Source: Diplonema papillatum
Taxonomy: Eukaryota > Euglenozoa > Diplonemea > Diplonemida > Diplonemidae
Reading direction: 5' to 3'
DNA length: 64,000 nucleotides
Assembly (NCBI GenBank): GCA_030068145.1
Contig: JAPJBO010000770.1
Coordinates: 44,929 to 108,928, forward strand
Below are positions 33,101 through 40,816 of this stretch, in pieces. Position numbers and translations under genes: made by a program. Below the pieces are notes generated by a model that had not been told where the DNA came from, did not search any database, and worked only from the letters and a program-made list of their open reading frames with translations. Each line of letters begins with the position of its first letter. Within the stretch, counting starts at the first letter, position 1.

Positions 33101-35690
33101 GGACTTAGGATTGCACAATCGGGTTCTCAAGCCGCTGAGGGCTATCTACAGACTGCTCGCGAGACGCTTCAAGCTACCATTAGGGGTGGGCAGGGAGTTC
33201 AGTGTGACCAACGGTATCCTTCAAGGGTGCCCTGTATCCGTCATACTCATCAATGCCCTGCTGTCGGTAGTGATGAAAGCGGTCAAGAAAGAAGCGGAGG
33301 GTGTGAGTCCAAAGTCATACGCGGACGACGCCACACTGCTGTCCAGGCTGTCGGAGGCCGCCCTGCAAAAGGGAGTGGACGTAGTAGACGAGTTCTGCAC
33401 ACTCACCGGGATGGAGCTAAACCTCCAGAAGACGGTCGCGTTCTCGACGAGACGTAGGCATCAGTCGACTCTCAAACTCCGCAGCGTGGATGCGCTGCTG
33501 CGGTTTAGCAAATCCGTCAAGTGCCTCGGGGTCCTAGTCTCGACGGCGAAGAATAGGACGGAAAGGTCCGACTCGGAGAGGGTGGAGAAGGCGGCTGCCC
33601 TGGCGGAAGGCCTCCGCCATGCGCCGTTCCGGTACGAAAAGCGGGTCCGGATTGTGCAGTCGAATGTGCTACCGGCGGCGCTGTCAGGCTGCTCTTTCGC
33701 GCCGGTATCGAAGGTGGCGATGAAACGGCTGACGACGTCGGTGATGGGACTGATCTGGGGTGGATCCAACCCGAAGCGCGCGAGGGAGATGGTCCTAAAC
33801 TTTCAGGAGAAGGGCCACCTGACGGATCCCGGTACATGCCTAGCATATAGGGTGACGACAGCGTTTTACGCGGCGTGCGAGAGGTTGCCACGACTGCTGC
33901 CTCTGATGGAGAGCATCCGGGGAAGATACGCCGAGGGGGACCTACCCCTGGGGCCAGTTGGACTGGCGATGAGGAGCATGGAGGAGTGTGGACACGTATG
34001 GGGACCCGGGCCCCTGTCTCGCACGCTGAGGAATGGAGCAACGTATGACCCGTTAACCTCGGCACCTTCGAAGAGGGGACATGAAGTTAGGGCGGACTTG
34101 AGGGCGAAGACGTGGTCCCGACTGGTGGCGAGGCGGCCGGGATTTGAGGGCATACAGAGAGCCGACCTGGAGCGGACGAACTCCTTCTGGAGGATGCGTG
34201 AATGTCCCGCGCACACCGCGAGGCTTATACGTGTAGCGTTGGCGGGGGGGGTGAACACGGCTGAGTACACGTCGCGGATGAGGCAGGCCGGAGCTGAGCC
34301 GCAGGCGCCCAGCTGCAAGCACTGTGGAAGCGGCGACACCGAGGACGAGAAACACGTATTCTGGGACTGCGGAGCGTACTCGCACATACGGCGACGAGAG
34401 GCACATGCCGAGCTGATGGCAGCCAACCGGGCCGACTGGCCCAGATGCACGCTGGAACACGGTGTGGTAGTACCCGAGAATGCCCAATTCTCGAGGCGGC
34501 TCCAGGAGATGATGGCTGAAATCCTTGCGGAACGGGCTGGGCTCGAAGCACGTGGCTGGGTGGCCAGGAACCCCACGACCCCCTGGTCGAGAGCGAATGC
34601 GATGCCTGCCGAGAAATTTGACCACCCCTTCGCGCGGATTGCCCCGGCATGGACGTGGGAGCGGAACAAGACCTGGGGACTACCGACGTTTTATGCGTTG
34701 GTAGCGTGGCTGTCGGACATGCAATGGACCGAGAACGGGCAGGCGTCAATGCTGGAGCTTGCGATCGACTTTGAACTCTTCTCGGGCCTCAGCATGCCGC
34801 TGCACGGGAATGCGCCGAAGGGGGTGAGAGAACGGGGAAACGTCCTGCGCTGCATGATGAGCGCGTTGGACAAGCTGGCGGCACAGCAAGGGCTGGGAAG
34901 CTGCATGAGAGGAGAGAGGGTGTGCCCGACGACGTCGCTGTCGTTCATGGGCATCACGGGGATATCGGGTATACGGCCCAGGCCACGCTTTCGCGAGGCA
35001 CACACGGGGACGATACTTGAGGAACAAGTAAAAGGAAGCGATGTAGGGACGCAGTGCCCGACGTACCCTGACTGGACGATCGGGAGAGCGGCGAGGTGGG
35101 CCCTGCCTGCCCCACCACAACTACACCCAGACCCCGTGCATATGCCGGGTGTCGGTATAGAGAAGGCACTCGTCACGTGCGCGACCCATCACAAAGGGAA
35201 GTGTGAGGCGTGCAGAGCACTCGTCCGAAGGGACGTTCCCACGGTAGAGATGTGCTGCCGGCACCATCACCACGCGAACGATGGGCAGCCGATCGCGGTG
35301 TGCACAGAGCACAGCACGACGAAGTGCGGCGAGTGCAAGACGGCGGCGGCGTGTTGCCGCAGCGGGCATCATGCCTGCCGCACGCATGGCAGAGGGACCT
35401 GCCAAGAGTGCAAAAGGCTCCCTACGCTGACGCAGAGGCGACCGGCGGCATGTTGCAGCCGCGGCCACCACCAGTCCAACAAGCCGAACGTCGAGTCAAC
35501 CCCCGGACGCAACAAGAAGAAGAGGCCCTCCTCACCCACCCAGGTGGGTGTACAGCGGGAAACGCCAGTAGGAAAGCGAGCGGCGCGAGCGCCGCGCCGC
35601 TCGCGGCAACGAAAAAGGAGACGGCGACGACCGGACGGGCGACCAAGAGGCCGCCACCAACGCCAGGAACCAGCGAACGACCAGCGCTGA
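30180..35690 (+). CDS. LINE polyprotein: AlkB-like dioxygenase, 2A, endonuclease, RT
   Basis: Residues are numbered from GTG 30180. Residues 35-205 form an AlkB-family 2OG-Fe(II) oxygenase with the iron ligands H132xD134 and H184 and the R195xxxxxR201 cosubstrate motif (NPHRD, LWTHG, RVSLTYR). Residues 269-277 are a 2A ribosome-skipping peptide, GDVEQNPGP. An EEP-type endonuclease follows (RFATLNVTNLL at 282, CQE, GDLN, GHRLVT), then a reverse transcriptase from about 815 with FRKCFDMVP, ILQGCPVS and YADD near 1047. A zinc knuckle (CKHCGSG...HVFWDC) lies near 1378 and SMLELAIDFE near 1523, with a Cys/His-rich region after about 1660. AlkB enzymes demethylate alkylated nucleic acids; 2A would release that domain from EN-RT. 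The first in-frame ATG (residue 153) lies inside AlkB, so an intact start is missing or non-AUG. Confidence 0.85.
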   Translation: MIPRGPGFAHKQSPYNSQCARPTCNEGPPARVEGPIPGLSFQAIPRDLLDRLSRAPELNPEAPWGRLGGGHSRETQQWGHAYRLGEPPIRLERGIPEGPLKEAADLIRDRLGWEPDQLLANWYRRGVGINPHRDQRELGPRVATISLLSDTVMEWERGSRRLRTPLPVGTLCHMEGEARNLWTHGIRPDDVARDRVSLTYRAVREAASQSLQGRDTPQEAPIPPPPSPQASTAPPQHQSSPAPRTLLLHHQRTLQSIKESARQRLITAGDVEQNPGPGRAEMRFATLNVTNLLQYLPAADAVEADLLCCQEVTLLPCKRVQAEEYLRKWCCHWGLPPPGRLCRNSGSRSTMNAANGGLSTLVLRPIPAYDTMTALAHAAVRSPDRVSHTVVATGAGNTFVHVFNVYCPSGNGRAESEEREDMLEKILFAAADSLGDVPIMVMGDLNTEEDRSPVLRKALRNGWSDAAELHHARTGDTPPPPTFTNARTSGTRIDRILLNRITTGAFRQCVTTAVNVPGHRLVTMTLDIAALRQIVWRFKVPREISTEGGPKWGLSDTEAYREAVQRLANSDFAERLAAQRVEEAWLEWSRVSEQYLQDAFGIPAEERGRSTGRGIKTSPKRVCITASTASDGSGAANSRQLRLRKAIHRMERICSYLAQRRGPEAVPHEVSRCWQNSRRLAQACMKDGQGTEGFPDHEEAKQLLTALREETSRLGKEGSAARFTKYRDKLNERADASRRCLTTICAGRAEPSGVLRKGAGVTANIDEMDEVLNTAWDPILRKYKDGPEPEYEPFRDRFRDHIGPHMMEAGTITGEELRILLRKKPKKSASGVDGWRMAELRELPLPLLNALADVMNLVETTGDWPASMTTALVSMVPKDESQDPLHTRPITVTSAVYRLWACRRLADIVLWQEEWIEEGQKGFRPGHRIEDVLMEIGLEMEDALLDGEPLYGVALDFRKCFDMVPREIVLRLAEDLGLHNRVLKPLRAIYRLLARRFKLPLGVGREFSVTNGILQGCPVSVILINALLSVVMKAVKKEAEGVSPKSYADDATLLSRLSEAALQKGVDVVDEFCTLTGMELNLQKTVAFSTRRRHQSTLKLRSVDALLRFSKSVKCLGVLVSTAKNRTERSDSERVEKAAALAEGLRHAPFRYEKRVRIVQSNVLPAALSGCSFAPVSKVAMKRLTTSVMGLIWGGSNPKRAREMVLNFQEKGHLTDPGTCLAYRVTTAFYAACERLPRLLPLMESIRGRYAEGDLPLGPVGLAMRSMEECGHVWGPGPLSRTLRNGATYDPLTSAPSKRGHEVRADLRAKTWSRLVARRPGFEGIQRADLERTNSFWRMRECPAHTARLIRVALAGGVNTAEYTSRMRQAGAEPQAPSCKHCGSGDTEDEKHVFWDCGAYSHIRRREAHAELMAANRADWPRCTLEHGVVVPENAQFSRRLQEMMAEILAERAGLEARGWVARNPTTPWSRANAMPAEKFDHPFARIAPAWTWERNKTWGLPTFYALVAWLSDMQWTENGQASMLELAIDFELFSGLSMPLHGNAPKGVRERGNVLRCMMSALDKLAAQQGLGSCMRGERVCPTTSLSFMGITGISGIRPRPRFREAHTGTILEEQVKGSDVGTQCPTYPDWTIGRAARWALPAPPQLHPDPVHMPGVGIEKALVTCATHHKGKCEACRALVRRDVPTVEMCCRHHHHANDGQPIAVCTEHSTTKCGECKTAAACCRSGHHACRTHGRGTCQECKRLPTLTQRRPAACCSRGHHQSNKPNVESTPGRNKKKRPSSPTQVGVQRETPVGKRAARAPRRSRQRKRRRRRPDGRPRGRHQRQEPANDQR

Positions 35691-35995
35691 AGAAGAGGGT
35701 GCTCGGCACCCCGAAGGAAGGCCCGATCGCCGGCCGCAAGCGGAAGAAGACGAAGGCGACCACCCCCGACTCAGGGGTGCATCGAAGGAAGAAGAAGGTA
35801 CCGAGGGCAAGCAGCTCTCAGAAACGACCGGGGACCACGGGCACACCAATGCCCTCGAAAGTGGAAAACGGACACACGTGCCCGCCCTCGTACTCGCCGA
35901 CTCAGTCTCTGGAATCGCAAGAAAGCCAAACCCCGCTAGCTCCACAAATGCTCGACCTTGACGACGCAATGGCAGGTGACGACGTCATCCGATAA
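35480..35995 (+). CDS. Basic C-terminal tail of the LINE protein, shifted frame
   Basis: The +1-shifted frame encodes a Lys/Arg/Thr/Pro-rich tail ending MLDLDDAMAGDDVIR, with TAA at 35993-35995. The related LINE fragment near 40.6 kb has a similar basic tail with PMNLDEQ near its end in the main frame. This suggests the tail belongs to the protein and that an indel around 35480-35560 moved it out of frame in this copy. Confidence 0.55.
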   Translation, partial: QAERRVNPRTQQEEEALLTHPGGCTAGNASRKASGASAAPLAATKKETATTGRATKRPPPTPGTSERPALKKRVLGTPKEGPIAGRKRKKTKATTPDSGVHRRKKKVPRASSSQKRPGTTGTPMPSKVENGHTCPPSYSPTQSLESQESQTPLAPQMLDLDDAMAGDDVIR

Positions 35996-36009
35996 CCTGA
36001 CTTTCAAGG

Positions 36010-36063
36010 CAGTGCATGCTAATCCATGTGGTTCATGTACTTAAAAGAACTCGATGCTAAACA
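36010..36063 (+). repeat. 54 bp direct repeat, right flank of LINE
   Basis: Right copy of the presumed target-site duplication, one mismatch to 29840-29893. Confidence 0.8.
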
Positions 36064-36605
36064 AACATAACGTGGGCGGCGCCGAAGCTTTACCAGCTTC
36101 GGCTGACACCCTTTGCGCACTTAACCATGGTTAAGAAGACGACTGAAAGCACAGACACGCCCAAACCCCTCCTCTTTTTGGCATCCTACCCTGGTTGCTC
36201 TTCTACACGCGAACCATATCAGCATGGCTGCACAGGGCGCATACCCCACGTGCATACTTTGCCGGCATTTTTCTTTAAGTGGGATAAACACGCAGTCCTT
36301 TTTCTCTGCGAGGTTTCATTGTCGCAAACGAATCCCCGTGTGCAGCGGGCGGTGCCCACGGCACACGGCACCAAGCATCCATGCGGAGCATCAAGCTCGC
36401 GTAACAGCCAGCGCACACGTATCAGACTGCCACGCAAAAAATCCACATCATCGCACACACACGTATCAGGTTACCACACACAACACCCTCTCCGGTAGCT
36501 CCCGGTCCGCTGACCTCCGCGGTCTTTGCAAAGTTCCTACAGTACCGCACACATAGTGCGACACCCTGCTGTTCAGTATCTATACTCGAAACCGCACCAA
36601 AACAG
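36064..36605. other. End of intron 5 with dispersed repeats
   Basis: 36076-36099 is the CCGAAGCTTTACCAGCTTCGG stem-loop sequence written here only by position and arms (CCGAAGCT/AGCTTCGG). 36275-36530 is a repeat shared with 48975-49230 (TGGGATAAACAC, CACAAACGAAT.CCCGTG, CTCTCCGGTAGCTCC). Ends at an AAACAG acceptor. Confidence 0.6.
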
Positions 36606-36901
36606 CGAGTGCCCGCAGCAGCAGCGGCCGGTGCTGTCGTTCTTGTCGTACGTTGCCCCGCAAGAGTGGCGGAAGATGGCGGCACGGCTCGACGAAGGCA
36701 AGACGAAGGCGGACGCCACCCGAGCGGAGGTGTACAAGTACTTGGGCGTCACCGCTGAAGAGGCGAAGGAGACCGTCGAAAACCTGATCGTCGCAGTGAA
36801 GAATTGGAACAAGGCCGTCGAGGAAGACGCAAAGAACGCGTGCAAAGACAAGGAGAAGGACAAAGACAAAGATAAACCGACGAAAGGCAGCCCCACCGCC
36901 G
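36606..36901 (+). CDS. Exon 6: C-terminal part of the FH2 domain
   Basis: The exon runs from AAACAG|CGAG (phase 2) to ACCGCCG|GTATGG (phase 1). It encodes ECPQQQRPVLSFLSYVAPQE and then the helical WRKMAARLDEGKTKADAT, VYKYLG, NLIVAVKNWNKAVEEDAK. It ends in a Lys/Asp/Glu-rich stretch. The order 'long helix, y..LG(E), eel...i..F...w..a' fits the distal helices of FH2. A downstream acceptor at 36617-36618 is also possible but is out of phase with exon 5. The LINE lies in the intron just upstream. Confidence 0.6.
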
Positions 36902-36924
36902 GTATGGACAAGCCTTCGCTTTCT

Positions 36925-37105
36925 CCAATACTAACAATCTTGCGGGTTGCCCTTCAACGTATTGTGCAGGCTAAAAGACGCAGACAGCGTGTTTCGGTGG
37001 TTGATCTGAATTCCTTACCTGAGTGTACACAGGGGTAAATACAAGTGGGAAAACAAGCGGCACACACAAACAAAACGAAGCGCCTGTCTTTTTTGCGACA
37101 ACCAA
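36925..37105 (+). repeat. ~170 bp dispersed repeat (copy 3 of 3)
   Basis: TACTAACAATCTTGCGGGTT to AACGAAGCGCCTGTCTTTTT, about 90% identical by eye to 18745-18915. It starts only about 20 bp after exon 6. Confidence 0.8.
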
Positions 37106-39108
37106 TTTCTGCTTCCCTGGGGACAGTATTTGTTACAGCTAAAAAGAACGTTGACAGCGGTTTAACCAGAACACATGTAAATCGCACAAACAAAATCAAT
37201 CGTGTTGCTACAATGCTGTCGCGAAAGGCTACAAAATGACGTACCCCCTGGGTGACGTGTGTAATTGTCATGCCCCAGATGTTTCAAAATTCTTACCCCC
37301 CATACACGAAACTGAGCCAATTCACCTACCCCCCCTGAAAGCGACTTGAGCTCGATTACACTCGATTACGCGTCGATTACACTCGATTACACTCGATTAC
37401 GATCGATTACAATCGATCAGCTTTTGGTGAACTGGGGGGGCACTGTAACAATTGATTAAACACACAGCACTCAGCCAATCCTGATTAGCCGATGCAACGT
37501 GTCTATTATCGAGCCTTCTTCTGGGGCTAAAGATGCTGATAGCACGATCATCGAATATCGAACAAAAAGAAGCATATTCGTCTGAAAAATGGATGTAGCC
37601 AGGCAGTGCAGCAGGGGACGAGGAAGTTCGGACTGACTTGTGGAAGCAGGTTGTCGAGTGCATAGGGGCTCGGGTACCCGTTTTCCCGTATTAGCAACCT
37701 TTGCAATTTAGCGCAGCTAATACTCGAGCCTTTTGGCATTCCCTGCGGGGCAGTTCCAGGCGATAGGGCAAGCGCTTGGCAGACACCCTGTCCTCGAAGA
37801 TGTCAAGTTTCTGTTTGTGGGTTCGATCTCCCTGGCGACAACAAGGCGGTTGAAAACGGAGGCTAATCTCACCTTTAGGCACTGCAATGTCACGCATGCC
37901 ATTGTCAGACGCTACCGTCTGGCATTGCGCAATTCGTGCCATAGTCGTTGGGGGTATTGACAAGGGGGTTCAGTGGACACTCATCTGTTGGCTCCTCGTT
38001 ACTGCCCACGTAGGTTCCGGGAGGTCTGCTTGGCTGCACGCGGCTTGTGGTGTTGCTTCGTTCTTGAACTTTTTCTTCGGCTTCATGCGGTTCATCGTCC
38101 CGGCCTGCCCCTGGTACACGACTCGTCTCGTCTCCGTAGCTCGTCTATCCTGCTTCACTTCGTGCTTCCATCGAGCCTACTTGCGCTGTCACATTCCGAT
38201 GGGTAGTGCGTCTGCGGGAGGAACCTGCCGTTATTGTGGCTGACACACCCTGTCCCTGCGGCCTTCATCGCTGTCTGCTCTCGTGCGGCCACTGTGGGGC
38301 ATGATTCCGCCTCGGATCCTCGGTTGTGCTCCTTAGCTGGATCGCTAGCTCGATAAGAAGAGCTGGTGTGTGGGCACAAGCGAATGTGGTTGCGGTTGCG
38401 GGCCGGCCGGCGTGACTGCGAGCAGACAGGCTGCATGCGCGTGGGCCCAATCGCGCCATTCACGCGGTACTCCAAAGGCCTAATCGGGCCGGGCCGGCAC
38501 ATACAGATTGCGACCGGGGCCAGCGTCGCACCTCGGTCTCGTCCCTTACAGCCGGAGCACGTGGCTCTCCCCAAGCCTCTGGGAAGGTGGCGGAGCTGGG
38601 AAGACGCGAGAGAAAACCAAAGTAGCGGCGGCCGACCTCTGTCTGCAAGCACGTCTCTGGCAGGGCAGTCGGCACCAAACGGAGCACAGTACCTCTTCCA
38701 AAGCAGTCGGCTGAAGCGGAGCACAGTCAATGGGCATTCAGAGAGTGCAAAGCATGTCTCTTGTAGGGCAGTGGGCAGCGGGCTTTGAGGGAAAGGTCAG
38801 CGCGGTAGCGATGACGAGGAAAACACATACAGATGGGTGGGGAGAGGCCCTGGGACTAAGGCGTGACTACCCCCGTCCCTGTCCCTCCCAGGGCGCCACC
38901 CCGAATCTAGCCTGGCTCCACCACGGTGAAGGCCCACACCTGCGGTTTCCGTCCCTCGTATGCTTGTGCTTGGCACTTCTTGGGCCAGACAGTGGTCAAC
39001 ATGGTCGCTCATGGGCCAGTCAGGGGTCCACCAGTGGTCGAACCCAAAATACTAGTGTCAATTTCGATCACTCTCTACAACGCTCGACTACACTCTACTA
39101 CACTCTAC
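37106..39108. other. Intron 6 sequence, (CTCGATTACA)n-like tract, no gene
   Basis: 37345-37425 is a short array of roughly 10 bp CTCGATTACA units. The same motif flanks the LINE fragment at 39.1-40.8 kb. The remainder has no supported coding region, although open frames are long because of GC-rich composition. Confidence 0.5.
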
Positions 39109-39117
39109 TACACTCGA

Positions 39118-40709
39118 CTCGGGCGTATGAACGAATCCGAATGCAACAGCAGTATGCCGAAATTGTTGACGCAGATCGCTCGACTTGGCCTCCGTGCCTG
39201 CAAGAACACGGGATTCTGCCGAAGGGAAGTCGAATCAACATCGAAGTGCTGCACACATTCATGGCGGAAGTCATGCAAGAGAGACGACGGCTGGAGAGAG
39301 AAGGAAGAGACCGGGCAGTCGGCCACCCCTGGAGACAACTGCACCCTGACGACTGCCCCCCGCGCCGGCTGAATTTCGAAGCGATCGCTGGACCGGGGAC
39401 CTTCACGGCGGTAGCAGGAGAGAGGTGGTTCCGGGCGCTGCAGTATTGGCTGGATGGGATGTGCTGGTCGGTAGCGGGTGACGTCTCGACGGCAGAGCTC
39501 GCAGTAGACTTCGAAGTGTACACCGGGCTCGATCTACCGGGCAGTTTAGTGGCGACGACAGGTGGGACGCCGCTGTGTATCCGTGCGAGAATGTTGGCGC
39601 GGATGCTGAAAACGATCGGGGAAGCGCTTGAGCGGAAAGGGGTGGGGCCGCTTCTGCCGGGTAGAAAGCTGGAGAAGATAGGTTCATTGAGAACGGTAGG
39701 GGCCCCCCCATGCCTCACGGGCTACGAGATGAGGCCAATTTTCCGCGGCGGCGAGGAGACGATGGGAATCTTGGAGACGCAGCTGAAGGCGAGCCGGCAT
39801 GCGTTCACCGGCGAGGCGTGGGGGATGGACCTTTTCCCGACGTACGGAAGAGAAAGGGCGGAGCGTGCGGCGAGATGGGCGGCCTTCGATGACGCTACGG
39901 AGAAGAGGAAAGGGAAGAAGTCGGCTGTCGTCGGAGGGGATCCGTGGCTCGTGCCGGAAGGGATTCCCCGACACGAAAAGTGGGGTGAGCGGGTGTGCCC
40001 CGGGCACCAAAAGGTGAAGTGCGACGTGTGTAAGCGCCGGGGCAAGTCGGTGGCGTGGTGCTGCCAGGCCCATCACAGGGAGGGTGATGGCCTAGCCGTA
40101 AAAATGTGTGCCGAGCACCGGATGACGCAGTGCGCCACGTGTAAGACGACAGCGGAGTGCTGTCGCAACCATCACCACCGATGCCTCGATCATGGCATGC
40201 CGACGTGCGACGGCTGTAAGAAACACGCCGACCTGAGGAGTAGGAGACCCGGGCACTGCTGCAGGAAAGGGCACCACCGGGCGGCCGTGGCGAGAGGTGA
40301 AGAAACAACGGCGAAGAAGAGGAAGGCGGAGCCGGAGGGTCCCGCGCCAGCGCCGAGACAGGCGAAACGTGAGAACGTGGTGCTCGTTCTGCCGGAAGCA
40401 GAGGAAGACGAGCGAGAACCCGCAACATCAACGCCGACATCAGCAGCGAAGGTCGGGAAGACGGCGCCAACGCCAGCGAAGAAGCGGCAACCAGACTCCG
40501 CGGCGGAGCCGGTACCGAAAAGACGCAAAGGACGCGTCGATGCGCCACGACCATCGCCCAGGCGCTGGGAAAAAGCAGAAATCGACGCGCAACCGATGAA
40601 CCTCGACGAGCAATCGAAGAAGAAGCGAAGCACCAAACGCGCGCCTGAGCGCGACGATCAAGACGAGCTAAAGAGGCGAAAGCATGACACATCACGTGCG
40701 AAGAGATAA
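39118..40709 (+). CDS. C-terminal portion of a LINE protein, open but truncated
   Basis: An uninterrupted frame, also open upstream to 38730 but without homology there. It encodes WPPCLQEHGILP (cf. WPRCTLEHGVVVP in the AlkB LINE), an MAEVMQERR helix, STAELAVDFEVYTGLDLPG (the module ELAVDFE..TG..LP), then the Cys/His array CPGHQKVKCDVC ... CCQAHH ... CAEHRMTQCATC ... CCRNHHHRC ... CDGC ... CCRKGHH. It finishes with a basic tail (KKKRS, RAKR). No endonuclease or RT remains, so it is not autonomous. The absence of stops suggests a young copy. Confidence 0.7.
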
Positions 40710-40760
40710 CCGCGCCGTCGGCGATGCAGATTATCGCCACAGATTCTTTGCATTCTAATC
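39118..40760 (+). mobile_element. 5'-truncated LINE fragment, family related to the AlkB LINE
   Basis: The copy begins at AYERIRMQQQ, homologous to AYSHIRRREA just after the zinc knuckle of the LINE at 30-36 kb. It ends near TTCTTTGCATTCTAATCC. TACACTCGAC(T) at 39109 and TACACTCGAT(T) at 40770 could be a target duplication, but the region is rich in this motif. A second, 85 bp copy of the same 3' end is at 21912-21996. Confidence 0.8.
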
Positions 40761-40816
40761 CAAAAATATTACACTCGATTACGCTCGATCAGGGGGTGGG
40801 TGAATTGGCTCAGAAA

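Larger units (their letters stand above)
29894..36009 (+). mobile_element. 6.1 kb non-LTR retrotransposon (AlkB-2A-EN-RT LINE)
   Basis: Bounded by the 54 bp duplication. It consists of a 5' region, one long frame (EN, RT and C-terminal zinc module) with a basic tail in a shifted frame, and only about 14 nt of sequence after the final TAA before the right flank. No LTRs and no poly-A tail. It lies in the same orientation as the host gene within intron 5. Confidence 0.85.

Noticed and set aside
38730-39117. N-terminal extension of the 39.1 kb LINE frame
   Set aside because: No homology to related LINEs upstream of AYERIRM; the frame is open by chance in flanking DNA.
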